Assembly: GCF_026000375.1 (NCBI RefSeq)
Contig: NZ_AP026708.1
Span: 2,392,001-2,456,000 of the forward strand
Direction of reading: 5' to 3'
Source of the DNA: Pseudodesulfovibrio portus
GTDB lineage: Bacteria > Desulfobacterota > Desulfovibrionia > Desulfovibrionales > Desulfovibrionaceae
DNA length: 64,000 nucleotides
A model generated the notes under the pieces. That model searched no databases. It was not told the origin of the DNA and was given only the letters and a program-made list of their open reading frames with translations. The stretch's first letter is position 1, and every line of letters starts with the position of its first letter. A program made the translations under genes and the position numbers. Below are positions 33,358-40,473 of the stretch, piece after piece.

Positions 33358-33377
33358 CTCTTTTCAAGGAGGTAATT

Positions 33378-34058
33378 ATGAACTCCCAAATGAGTTCCCA
33401 GGAAATCACTGAATTGGCTGAGGCGATGATCCTGGTGCAGCAGACCCTTTCTCCTGCGCTCAAGGATGCCGAAAACACTTTTACCAATAGTCGATACGCG
33501 ACGCTTCATTCGGTCATGAACGCTTGCCGGGATGCTCTGCTTGAGCATGGCATTTGGTTGACCCAGTATCCCGTCTCGGTCGACTCCAATCAGCTTGGGC
33601 TGGTGACCAAGATCGTCCATGCGGAGACCGGCCAGTGGCAGGCCTCTTTGTTGACCATGCCCCTGCCGAAGAACGATCCGCAGGGATATGGTTCGGCTAT
33701 GACCTATGCGCGTCGATACGGATTGTCGGCTTTGATCGGGATCGTGACGGAAAGTGACGATGACGGCGAAATGGCTTCACCTCGTGGAGAAAGTCAAAAT
33801 CGAGGTTTTACCCCCCGTAATCCCGATGATCGAGTAACCGCTACAACAGCAATATCGCCTCGCAAGGGTAATGACCCAGGAGCATCAAATCTGCCTCGTC
33901 TGGATGGCGTTCAATACAGGTCTGGCACTGCCAATGATGGCAAGCAATGCGTGCTGGCGACCGGCGACACCCATTCCAAGAAGGAATTCCTCCGCAAGGC
34001 CGGATTCCGATGGGATGGTACTCGTAAGGTCTGGTGGAGGTATGCAGATGCGGCATAG
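33378..34058 (+). CDS. ERF-family single-strand annealing protein
   Basis: The 226-residue protein matches the ERF recombinase family (phage P22 Erf type). The core is FTNSRYATLHSVMNACRDALLEHGIWLTQ, then GLVTKIVHAETGQW and QGYGSAMTYARRYGLSALIGI. ERF proteins pair complementary single strands and work with an exonuclease; the next gene, overlapping by 11 bp, is a nuclease-like gene. The region after residue 145 is low-complexity and probably flexible. The start at 33378 follows AAGGAGG. Confidence 0.9.
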   Translation: MNSQMSSQEITELAEAMILVQQTLSPALKDAENTFTNSRYATLHSVMNACRDALLEHGIWLTQYPVSVDSNQLGLVTKIVHAETGQWQASLLTMPLPKNDPQGYGSAMTYARRYGLSALIGIVTESDDDGEMASPRGESQNRGFTPRNPDDRVTATTAISPRKGNDPGASNLPRLDGVQYRSGTANDGKQCVLATGDTHSKKEFLRKAGFRWDGTRKVWWRYADAA

Positions 34059-35265
34059 CGATATCAAAGCACAAGGGCTGATACGGTTGTTGACTCAAGG
34101 ACTCCTAGCTCTTGGCGAGCAGAAGACGGCCAATGAGCTAGGAGACCGTAGCCGGTACATCGGCATGTCGGACATCGGCAAAAGCATGGAATGTATGAGG
34201 GCAGCCGTGGCGAGCAAGCTGGGTTTGTCCGCCGTTCCTGCCGCAACCGCCGTAGGTGGACTTGCTCCAGACGATTTGGTCCGTGTCCTTGGCCAACAGT
34301 TAATCTTGCAACGTGGCCATTGGCAGGAGCATGGCATCGAGAAGGCGCTTGATGCTACCGGAGTAAAGCTGGTGCCGCAGCTTGAGATCAGCGTCGAGCA
34401 CAACGGCGTGCCTATCAAGGCTCACCTTGACTTCACCCTGGTTTGGGGCGGCCAGCGGCCTGCCGTGCGGATTCTGGAGCTCAAAAGCAATGGACGTATC
34501 CTAGAGTCACTGTATGCGTCATATGAGGCGCAGCTTTATGGCCAGGTGGGGTTGCTCAAATCCTGCTGGGCTGAACCAAGCTTTTCGGTTCCGCAAACGG
34601 AGTTACAGCAGGTCACATTCCCACAAGCCATACAGAGGCTCTTCAACGTGGCCTTGCCTGAGTCGCCTGACAACGTGGATATCGAAGCCTGGGTGCTCTC
34701 CATATCCATGGACAAGGTCAAGCCGTTCGGGCCGTATCTGCCGGATATGGGCATGCTTGAGACGTGTCTGCAAACGGCGGTGGCTATCTGGCGAACCACT
34801 GAGGACGTGCGCTCCGCTAGTCTAGGGTTGAACGACCTCGACTATTGCCAGGGTTTTCATCCTCTGTGCGACTGGTGCGATGTCAACACGGACTGCCCGA
34901 AGTTTCAGGCTGTGAGCATCCCCTCGGATTCCGCTTGCGGTTTGGAGTTGGAAGAGCTGGCCATGCTCAAGGAACGGAAGACGGCCTTAGAGGAGCGCAT
35001 CGCCGAGTCAGAGAAACGCATCCGGCAGACATATAGTTTGATCGGTGCACAGGACTGGATCTCGACCGGAAATCACCGGTTTCGGGTTGTAACCGTGGCT
35101 GGAAGGAAGACCTTAGACCGCTCGTTGGTGCTGGACACGCTGTCGTCTTTGATTGGTAATGAAATCAAGGCACAATCAGCGCTAGATGAATGCGTAAAGA
35201 CAGGCAAGCCGTATGATCGGTTGTATATTGGCAAGATAAACAAGCCGCTGAAGTCGGCGGCATAA
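34048..35265 (+). CDS. Cas4/RecB-like Fe-S PD-(D/E)XK nuclease
   Basis: The 405-residue protein carries a PD-(D/E)XK nuclease core: D128 in HLDFTLVW and E144-x-K146 in ILELKS, with a downstream YEAQLYGQ helix. Cys49 near the N-terminus and Cys274, Cys277, Cys283 (CDWCDVNTDC) give the split four-cysteine pattern that holds a 4Fe-4S cluster in Cas4 and AddB. The ATG at 34048 is chosen because GGAGG lies seven bases before it; the ATG at 34042 would be too close. It probably makes single strands for the ERF protein. Confidence 0.8.
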   Translation: MRHSDIKAQGLIRLLTQGLLALGEQKTANELGDRSRYIGMSDIGKSMECMRAAVASKLGLSAVPAATAVGGLAPDDLVRVLGQQLILQRGHWQEHGIEKALDATGVKLVPQLEISVEHNGVPIKAHLDFTLVWGGQRPAVRILELKSNGRILESLYASYEAQLYGQVGLLKSCWAEPSFSVPQTELQQVTFPQAIQRLFNVALPESPDNVDIEAWVLSISMDKVKPFGPYLPDMGMLETCLQTAVAIWRTTEDVRSASLGLNDLDYCQGFHPLCDWCDVNTDCPKFQAVSIPSDSACGLELEELAMLKERKTALEERIAESEKRIRQTYSLIGAQDWISTGNHRFRVVTVAGRKTLDRSLVLDTLSSLIGNEIKAQSALDECVKTGKPYDRLYIGKINKPLKSAA

Positions 35266-35268
35266 TAG

Positions 35269-35303
35269 CAAGGTGCACTTCTGCTGGGGTGCACCTTGTT
35301 ATT
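35269..35303 (+). terminator. Terminator after the ERF-nuclease operon
   Basis: A perfect 10-bp stem CAAGGTGCAC/GTGCACCTTG is separated by 10 bases and followed by TTATT. It ends the two-gene operon. Confidence 0.8.
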
Positions 35304-35311
35304 AAGTCATG

Positions 35312-35336
35312 CACGACCTCTTGAATGCCGTTTAAG
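35312..35336. repeat. 25-nt direct repeat, left copy
   Basis: CACGACCTCTTGAATGCC and the next seven bases recur at 36102-36126 with 23 of 25 identical. The right copy is part of a tRNA-Ala(GGC) fragment. The 790-bp interval holds the GFA gene. Confidence 0.75.
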
Positions 35337-35408
35337 GTACGGGTGTCACCTGCGCTGAAATCATCCCGGAGTCTTCCAGGTAAACAACAGAAAGTCACAT
35401 GGACTTAT

Positions 35409-35813
35409 TTACTCATGATTCTCTTCGGGAAGCCTGTCAAAAACCGTGACATTCTCTAATTTTTCATCCCAATTCGCCTTGTTTGCGACAAATATATGCC
35501 CGTCAGGTCTGGTCGAGACATCCGTGTCGAGGCTGCCCGCCGGAACGACGACCAAAGCTCCATCCATCTGCAGGTTCGGCAGAGCGGAGCCGCAATTGAC
35601 GCAAAAGCTCTTGATATGCCCGTCCAAATCAAACACCCGGACAGATTCTTGACCCGTCAACCAACTCAAGCTGGCCGTAGAAGAAAACAAATTGGCTGCA
35701 TGCGCAGATCCTGTATCCTTCCGACAACGCTCACAATGGCAAAGATAGAAATTCTCAAAATCGCCTTCGACCTGAAAAACCACCTTGCCGCATAAACATG
35801 ATCCCTTATGCAT
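35409..35813 (-). CDS. GFA/CENP-V family zinc protein
   Basis: The 134-residue protein has the zinc-binding layout of the GFA (glutathione-dependent formaldehyde-activating) family. CLCG near the N-terminus, CHCERCRKDTGS and SFCVNCGSALP provide the paired cysteines. Most members have no proven activity; some act on glutathione adducts. The start at ATG 35813 is preferred to the preceding TTG. It sits alone between the two 25-nt repeats, as if acquired as a one-gene cassette. Confidence 0.88.
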   Translation of the reverse strand: MHKGSCLCGKVVFQVEGDFENFYLCHCERCRKDTGSAHAANLFSSTASLSWLTGQESVRVFDLDGHIKSFCVNCGSALPNLQMDGALVVVPAGSLDTDVSTRPDGHIFVANKANWDEKLENVTVFDRLPEENHE

Positions 35814-36036
35814 CAACGACTATCTTCCTCAGTAGTTTTCCTTATCCAGTTTCAGCTCCAGACACATTAAATTGAACCACAATGTGGAACAAAAACGAAT
35901 CACAAAGTGACCCAATGAGCGTCCCTATATCCATTTATACCAGAGCATTCATATACCGAATGTGCGAAATACGCCATATGTCCCACAAGCTGACCACTCA
36001 CCAACAATATAATTGGCATTGTGTGTAAAATACAAA

Positions 36037-36068
36037 AAAGGCTTAGAAGAAAAACATTCTAAGCCTTT
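36037..36068 (-). terminator. Terminator after the tRNA-Ala fragment
   Basis: On the minus strand a 12-bp stem AAAGGCTTAGAA/TTCTAAGCCTTT with an 8-base loop is followed by further T. It stands just past the 3' end of the tRNA-Ala fragment, where a tRNA terminator belongs. Confidence 0.75.
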
Positions 36069-36075
36069 ATAATCA

Positions 36076-36127
36076 TGGGTGGAGCTGGAGGGGATTGAAC
36101 CCACGACCTCTTGAATGCCATTCAAGC
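36076..36127 (-). pseudogene. 3' fragment of tRNA-Ala (GGC)
   Basis: Read on the minus strand, the sequence has an anticodon arm CTTGA-ATGGCAT-TCAAG (anticodon GGC). A T arm GTGGGTTCAATCCC and an acceptor strand AGCTCCA follow. The 5' half is absent and the end reads CCACCCA rather than CCACCA. It is the typical remnant left by insertion or deletion at a tRNA gene. Confidence 0.8.
36102..36126. repeat. 25-nt direct repeat, right copy
   Basis: This pairs with 35312-35336 at 23 of 25 positions. It covers the anticodon-arm and adjoining part of the tRNA-Ala fragment, which makes the fragment the likely source of the repeat. Confidence 0.75.
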
Positions 36128-36169
36128 GGACATACCTTTCGACTTTTTAGCAGCCTGCTATTCATTTAA

Positions 36170-36266
36170 TTTCAGGCATATATTATTCACATAAGAACGA
36201 GTTCTTTTTAGCTTCCCAACACAATTCTTTGAGTCCCCGCTCCACATGACGTGGAGCGGGGCTTTT
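36170..36266 (+). promoter_or_regulatory. Leader B: 46-nt element, hairpin and T tract before the CobS-like gene
   Basis: The block 36170-36215 matches leader A at 34 of 46 positions. A perfect 11-bp hairpin CCCCGCTCCAC/GTGGAGCGGGG (36235-36261, loop ATGAC) ends in CTTTTC, then AGGAGG and the ATG at 36288 follow. The conserved order suggests shared control of the two operons. Confidence 0.7.
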
Positions 36267-36287
36267 CATTTCCATAGGAGGAAAACC

Positions 36288-37271
36288 ATGAATAGCGTTT
36301 TGAAAGAATTACAATCCCTCCAGCCCGCAGAACATGATGCCGGTGAGATTTTTAGCGGTAAAAAGTCCAATCGGAAAGTGCGCGGATTTATGGCCCCGTG
36401 CTCGTTTACCCCAGATCTCAACCCGGAATACCTGTTCCATGACTCCAGCCGCGATGCCGTGGTCTGGTTTATGGAATCGTCCGATCCGCTGTACGTGTTC
36501 GGACCTGCCGGTTCAGGCAAGACGAGCCTCATCAAGCAGCTTGCTGCCAAGCTCAATTACCCGGTGTTCGACATTACCGGCCATGGACGGTTGGAGTTCC
36601 CGGATATGGTCGGGCATCTTACCGTGGAAGATTCCAACATGACCTTCCAGTACGGGCCGCTTGCGCTGGCCATGAAGTTCGGCGGGCTCTTCCTCCTGAA
36701 CGAAATCGACTTGCTTGATCCAGCGACTGCCGCTGGCCTGAACGGTATTTTGGACGGAGATCCACTGTGCATTCCCGAGAACGGAGGGGAGGTCATCAAG
36801 CCCCATCCACTGTTCCGGTTTGCGGCCACAGCCAACACCAATGGTGGGACCGATGAGACCGGACTCTACCAGGGAACACTTCGGCAGAACCTTGCCTTCA
36901 TGGATCGGTTCTGGCTTTGCGAAATCGGTTACCCCAGTCCTAAAGCCGAGCAGGAACTATTGCATCGCAAGGCTCCGGGACTCCCCAAAGACGTGCGGAC
37001 CAAGATGGTGGATTACGCCAATGAGGTCCGCAAACTGTTTATGGGTGAGGCTGACGGTAATTTCCGCGACACCATCGAAGTGACGTTCTCGACCCGTACT
37101 CTGATTCGCTGGGCAGATCTGACCGTCCGATTCCAACCGCTTGCCCGCCAAGGCATCCAACCCGTGACTTACGCATTAGACCGCGCCCTCGGCTATCGTG
37201 CCACACCGGAAACCCGGACCGTGCTGCACGAGCTGGCTCAGCGCATTTTTCCCCAGGAAACCAAGGAGTAA
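36288..37271 (+). CDS. CobS/MoxR-like AAA ATPase
   Basis: The 327-residue AAA protein has Walker A GPAGSGKTS, a Walker B-like LFLLNEIDLLDP and sensor-1 FRFAATANTNG, as in CobS and MoxR ATPases. It is the first gene of an operon with the DUF3150 and VWA genes, the same kind of pairing as CobS-CobT and MoxR-VWA chaperone systems. A cobalamin role is unlikely on an island without cobN. Similar CobS-like genes occur near recombination genes in SXT/R391-type elements (from memory). The start follows AGGAGG. Confidence 0.87.
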   Translation: MNSVLKELQSLQPAEHDAGEIFSGKKSNRKVRGFMAPCSFTPDLNPEYLFHDSSRDAVVWFMESSDPLYVFGPAGSGKTSLIKQLAAKLNYPVFDITGHGRLEFPDMVGHLTVEDSNMTFQYGPLALAMKFGGLFLLNEIDLLDPATAAGLNGILDGDPLCIPENGGEVIKPHPLFRFAATANTNGGTDETGLYQGTLRQNLAFMDRFWLCEIGYPSPKAEQELLHRKAPGLPKDVRTKMVDYANEVRKLFMGEADGNFRDTIEVTFSTRTLIRWADLTVRFQPLARQGIQPVTYALDRALGYRATPETRTVLHELAQRIFPQETKE

Positions 37272-37274
37272 ACT

Positions 37275-38243
37275 ATGAATACGCATACTGACATTACCGT
37301 GCTCGACAACCTGATGGCCCTGAACCTGGATGTGAGCATCTGGACTGCCCGCAAGAAACTGACGCCTGCCGACTTCGGCGGAGCGGAATTGCCGCCCGGA
37401 GAACTCGCGTCGCTCGGCAGCAAGAAGGTCTGCGACCCGAGGGAACTGCGTGTCTTTGGCACCCTCAAGGCCCGTGCGGTAAACCTTCTTGATCGGACCG
37501 GCGTCCGTTTCCTCGGCGGCTGGGCTATCCCCGAAGACAAGGCTGATGAAATCGTGACCGAACTGACAACCATCCGGGATGATTTCCTGATGGCAAAAGA
37601 ACAGTTCCTGAATCGGTATGACCAGGCCGTGCAAAACTGGATCGCTCAGCATCCCGGCTGGGAGCGGCTGATCGGCGCTTCGACGGTCAGTGCGGATTAC
37701 GTCCGCAGCCGTATCGGCTTCAAGTGGCAGTTGTTCAAGCTGCTTCCGCCCACGGATGGTACTGTCCACCAGGGACTGCATGAGGAAGTGAGCGAACTCG
37801 GCGACACGCTCTTCGGCGAAGTCGCCAAGGCAGCAACCGATACCTGGCATCGCTGCTTCGAGGGCAAGGATAAAGTGACCCACAAGGCGCTGTCGCCCCT
37901 GCGCTCCATCCACAGCAAACTGTCTGGTCTCAGCTTTGTTGAACCCCGCGTCATGCCTGTGATGGATCTCCTTGATACTGCCTTCAACCGCATGCCCAAA
38001 CGAGGGCATATCCAGGGAAGTGCGTTGGTCATGCTTCAGGGGGTGGTGTCGCTGCTGCGAGATCCGGCTACACTCCTTGTACATGGGCAGAAGATCCTGG
38101 AAGGGCATGATGCGGCAGACATCCTGTCAGGTCTGGTTGCGGATACGATTCCGGCTGTGCGGGAGAAAGTACCTGCCGCAACGATCGGTTTTGTGCCTGA
38201 GTCGGTGCATCAGCACGCAATCGACAGCCATGGGCTTTGGTGA
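37275..38243 (+). CDS. DUF3150-family protein
   Basis: The 322-residue protein is soluble and mainly helical and fits DUF3150, which is regularly found between CobS-like AAA and VWA genes. It starts with ITVLDNLMALNLDVSIWTARKKL, the conserved N-terminal region; a long central helix DKADEIVTELTTIRDDFLMAKEQFLNRYDQAV follows. It begins only 3 bp after the AAA gene, so it is co-translated. Function is unknown; a bridging subunit between the AAA and VWA proteins is an inference. Confidence 0.8.
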   Translation: MNTHTDITVLDNLMALNLDVSIWTARKKLTPADFGGAELPPGELASLGSKKVCDPRELRVFGTLKARAVNLLDRTGVRFLGGWAIPEDKADEIVTELTTIRDDFLMAKEQFLNRYDQAVQNWIAQHPGWERLIGASTVSADYVRSRIGFKWQLFKLLPPTDGTVHQGLHEEVSELGDTLFGEVAKAATDTWHRCFEGKDKVTHKALSPLRSIHSKLSGLSFVEPRVMPVMDLLDTAFNRMPKRGHIQGSALVMLQGVVSLLRDPATLLVHGQKILEGHDAADILSGLVADTIPAVREKVPAATIGFVPESVHQHAIDSHGLW

Positions 38244-38248
38244 TCGTC

Positions 38249-39838
38249 ATGACGAACAACCTCATCATGAAGTCCCTGCCTATGGTCGCCTCCGTTCTTG
38301 GACGGAAATACGGTGTGAAAGTCGTCATCGGCGGCAAGGGCGCGTACACGGACGGCAATACTGTCCACCTGCCTGCACTCCCTCTGGAATGCAGTGAGAC
38401 CCTCATCGGTCTGGCCCGTGGCTACATCGACCATGAGGCTGCACATATCCGGGAAACCCGGTTTGACTGGCTTCGTCTGGCGAACCTGACGCCGCTGGAG
38501 ATGCACGTGTGGAACACTTTTGAGGACTGGCGCGTGGAACATCGGTTGGCCAAACTGTTTCCTGGTTGCAGGCAGAACTTCAACTGGCTCATTCAGCATC
38601 TGTTCGGCAATGACAACGAGCAGGCAACTGATCCGGCCATGGCTGTGCTCAACTGGCTGTTGCTGTCAGTCCGGGCATGGGACGTTCCTTCGTTGATCGG
38701 CCAGCGTGATGGCGTGGGCAGCTTCATCGAAAGCCATTATCCGGGGTTGATCTCTCGACTGAACCACGTCCTGAAGAAGGTGCATGCGTACTGTGATTCG
38801 ACTCAGGATTGCATCCTCTACGCTCGGGAGGTCGTTTCCATCCTCAAGGACAAATCGGCCTCTGAGCCCCAGGAGAACAGGGGCGATCAACCGGATAAGA
38901 CGGCAGTGGTGGGGAGTCCTGATGGGCTACCCTTGGATACTGTCAGCATCGATTCGAGACGCCAGCTTGAGTGTCTGATTCACGCTGATGAAAACCACTT
39001 GCCCGCCGACTTCGGTGAGACTCTGGCTGCCAAACTGCGGAATGAGACGCCGATAAACGTGGACGAGTCCCTTCGGGTGGCACAACTGGGAACCAAGAGT
39101 ATGAAGCCCATCGATCCCGAGGGCATCGCTGCAACGAAACGGGCGTCGATTGCCCTGCGGACCCAGCTCCAGGGACTGCTGCAATCCTCGGTGCTCACGC
39201 GAAGCAAAGTCGGTCGTCATGGTCGATTGGATGCACGGCAACTACATAGAGTCTCGGTGGCTGATGCTCGTGTCTTCAAGCGCAACGGGCGCAAGGTCGG
39301 CATCGACACTGCCGTACACATCCTTCTGGACTGCTCAGGCTCCATGCGAAGGCGTATCAAGCTGACGACCCAGATCTGCCATGCCGTGACCACAGCCCTG
39401 GACTCCATCGACGGTATCAACGTGGCTGTGACGGCATTCCCGGCTGGCTCTCCCACAGACGGTGGAAATGAGAATAGCCCTGGCCCCACGGTCTGCCCGA
39501 TATTGAGGCACGGAGAACGACTTCACGCCAACTTCGACATGAGCGCTACCGGCTGTACGCCCCTCGGTGAAGCCTTGTGGTGGGTGCTTCAGCAAATGCA
39601 ACCGCTTCCCGAATCGAGGAAGATGATCCTGATCCTGACGGACGGCGATCCGGATTCATTCCACCTTGCCCTTGATGCGGTTGAAGAGGGCAGAAGGTTC
39701 GGCGTCGAGATCTACGGCCTGGGCATCCTGTCTGAGGCCATCAATAAACTGCTTCCTGACCACAGTCGTACTGTCAATGACTTGTCCGAGCTGGCTCCTG
39801 CCATGTTCGGCATGCTGCGCAGTGCGTTCGTCCGATAA
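38249..39838 (+). CDS. CobT-like VWA-domain protein
   Basis: The 529-residue protein ends in a VWA domain with the metal-adhesion site DCSGSM (about residue 360), a threonine-rich GCTPLGEAL and LTDGDPDS. The N-terminal region has a zincin-like GYIDHEAAHIRETR, followed by a linker, as in CobT-type proteins that work with an AAA partner. The start is uncertain: ATG 38249 is used, but GTG 38240 would overlap the previous stop (GTGA). It is the last gene of the AAA-DUF3150-VWA trio. Confidence 0.83.
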   Translation: MTNNLIMKSLPMVASVLGRKYGVKVVIGGKGAYTDGNTVHLPALPLECSETLIGLARGYIDHEAAHIRETRFDWLRLANLTPLEMHVWNTFEDWRVEHRLAKLFPGCRQNFNWLIQHLFGNDNEQATDPAMAVLNWLLLSVRAWDVPSLIGQRDGVGSFIESHYPGLISRLNHVLKKVHAYCDSTQDCILYAREVVSILKDKSASEPQENRGDQPDKTAVVGSPDGLPLDTVSIDSRRQLECLIHADENHLPADFGETLAAKLRNETPINVDESLRVAQLGTKSMKPIDPEGIAATKRASIALRTQLQGLLQSSVLTRSKVGRHGRLDARQLHRVSVADARVFKRNGRKVGIDTAVHILLDCSGSMRRRIKLTTQICHAVTTALDSIDGINVAVTAFPAGSPTDGGNENSPGPTVCPILRHGERLHANFDMSATGCTPLGEALWWVLQQMQPLPESRKMILILTDGDPDSFHLALDAVEEGRRFGVEIYGLGILSEAINKLLPDHSRTVNDLSELAPAMFGMLRSAFVR

Positions 39839-39861
39839 CTTCTCATCATCACGAGGAAAAT

Positions 39862-40197
39862 ATGAGTGAAGAGACTCCAAAATGCCCGAACTGCGGCAGT
39901 TCGGATCACGTCGTATTGGTAAATGCTTCCCAGAAGATCGGCACGGCGATCGGCGGTGCTGCTGGCGGAGCCGTCGGATACTACAGCACTTCCGCAGGGG
40001 CGACCGCAGGCGGAATCATCGGCTCCGTAATTCCTGTCGTCGGAACCGGCATCGGTGTCCTCACCGGAGGATTGGCTGGAGCGGTAGCTGGATTCTTTGC
40101 CGGGTCAGCCGTGGGCAACCAGGTGGGGGAGCACATCGACCGGCATATCATCTGCGAATACCGCTGCAATCGTTGCGGCTATGTTTTCGAAGTATAA
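39862..40197 (+). CDS. Zinc-ribbon plus glycine-zipper protein, 111 aa
   Basis: The protein opens with CPNCGSSDHV and closes with CNRCGYVF, so the two CxxC pairs could form one zinc ribbon across its ends. Between them lies a long Gly/Ala/Val-rich hydrophobic stretch, about residues 28-90 (GTAIGGAAGGAVGYY, GGIIGSVIPVVGTGIGV). This resembles glycine-zipper membrane proteins. The arrangement would put both ends on one side of the membrane. It follows the VWA gene by 23 bp and shares the operon. Confidence 0.75.
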   Translation: MSEETPKCPNCGSSDHVVLVNASQKIGTAIGGAAGGAVGYYSTSAGATAGGIIGSVIPVVGTGIGVLTGGLAGAVAGFFAGSAVGNQVGEHIDRHIICEYRCNRCGYVFEV

Positions 40198-40212
40198 CCT
40201 AAGGAGAAAACC

Positions 40213-40401
40213 ATGCGAGACTTTTGGACGTTTATCGGCGGTGTGGCCGTTGGCATTCTGGCCGTAACTGGTGTCTATGCGTTGGAAGAGGATGAAGAAC
40301 ATCGTCCCTTTGAACCGGATAAGAATATGGTGGACGAACTGGAGGAAGAAACCGAAAAAGAAGCGGATGATGAAGGAAGACTGATTGTCCGAGCTTCGTA
40401 A
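40213..40401 (+). CDS. Small acidic membrane-anchored protein, 62 aa
   Basis: The 62-residue protein has one N-terminal membrane helix (FWTFIGGVAVGILAVTGVYAL) and a strongly acidic tail (EEDEEH...DELEEETEKEADDEGR). AAGGAG lies eight bases before the ATG. It is the last gene before a terminator, 15 bp after the glycine-zipper gene. There is no recognised family. Confidence 0.65.
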   Translation: MRDFWTFIGGVAVGILAVTGVYALEEDEEHRPFEPDKNMVDELEEETEKEADDEGRLIVRAS

Positions 40402-40407
40402 AAAAAG

Positions 40408-40443
40408 GAAGAGCCACGAGTGAATTAGTGGTTCTTCTTTTTT
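40408..40443 (+). terminator. Terminator of the CobS-VWA operon
   Basis: A 10-bp stem GAAGAGCCAC/GTGGTTCTTC (one G-T pair) with a 10-base loop is followed by TTTTTT. It is preceded by A on the left and may also serve the convergent integrase gene. Confidence 0.88.
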
Positions 40444-40473
40444 GGCAAATACGATTCTTACATGAGTTCGTAA

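Noticed and set aside
34001-35265. Cas4-like gene as part of a CRISPR-Cas locus.
   Set aside because: No cas1, cas2, effector or repeat array is near; the ERF partner points to recombination.
36288-39838. CobS/CobT-like genes as a cobaltochelatase for cobalamin synthesis.
   Set aside because: There is no cobN and no cobalamin gene nearby; DUF3150 and the island setting fit a different AAA-VWA system.
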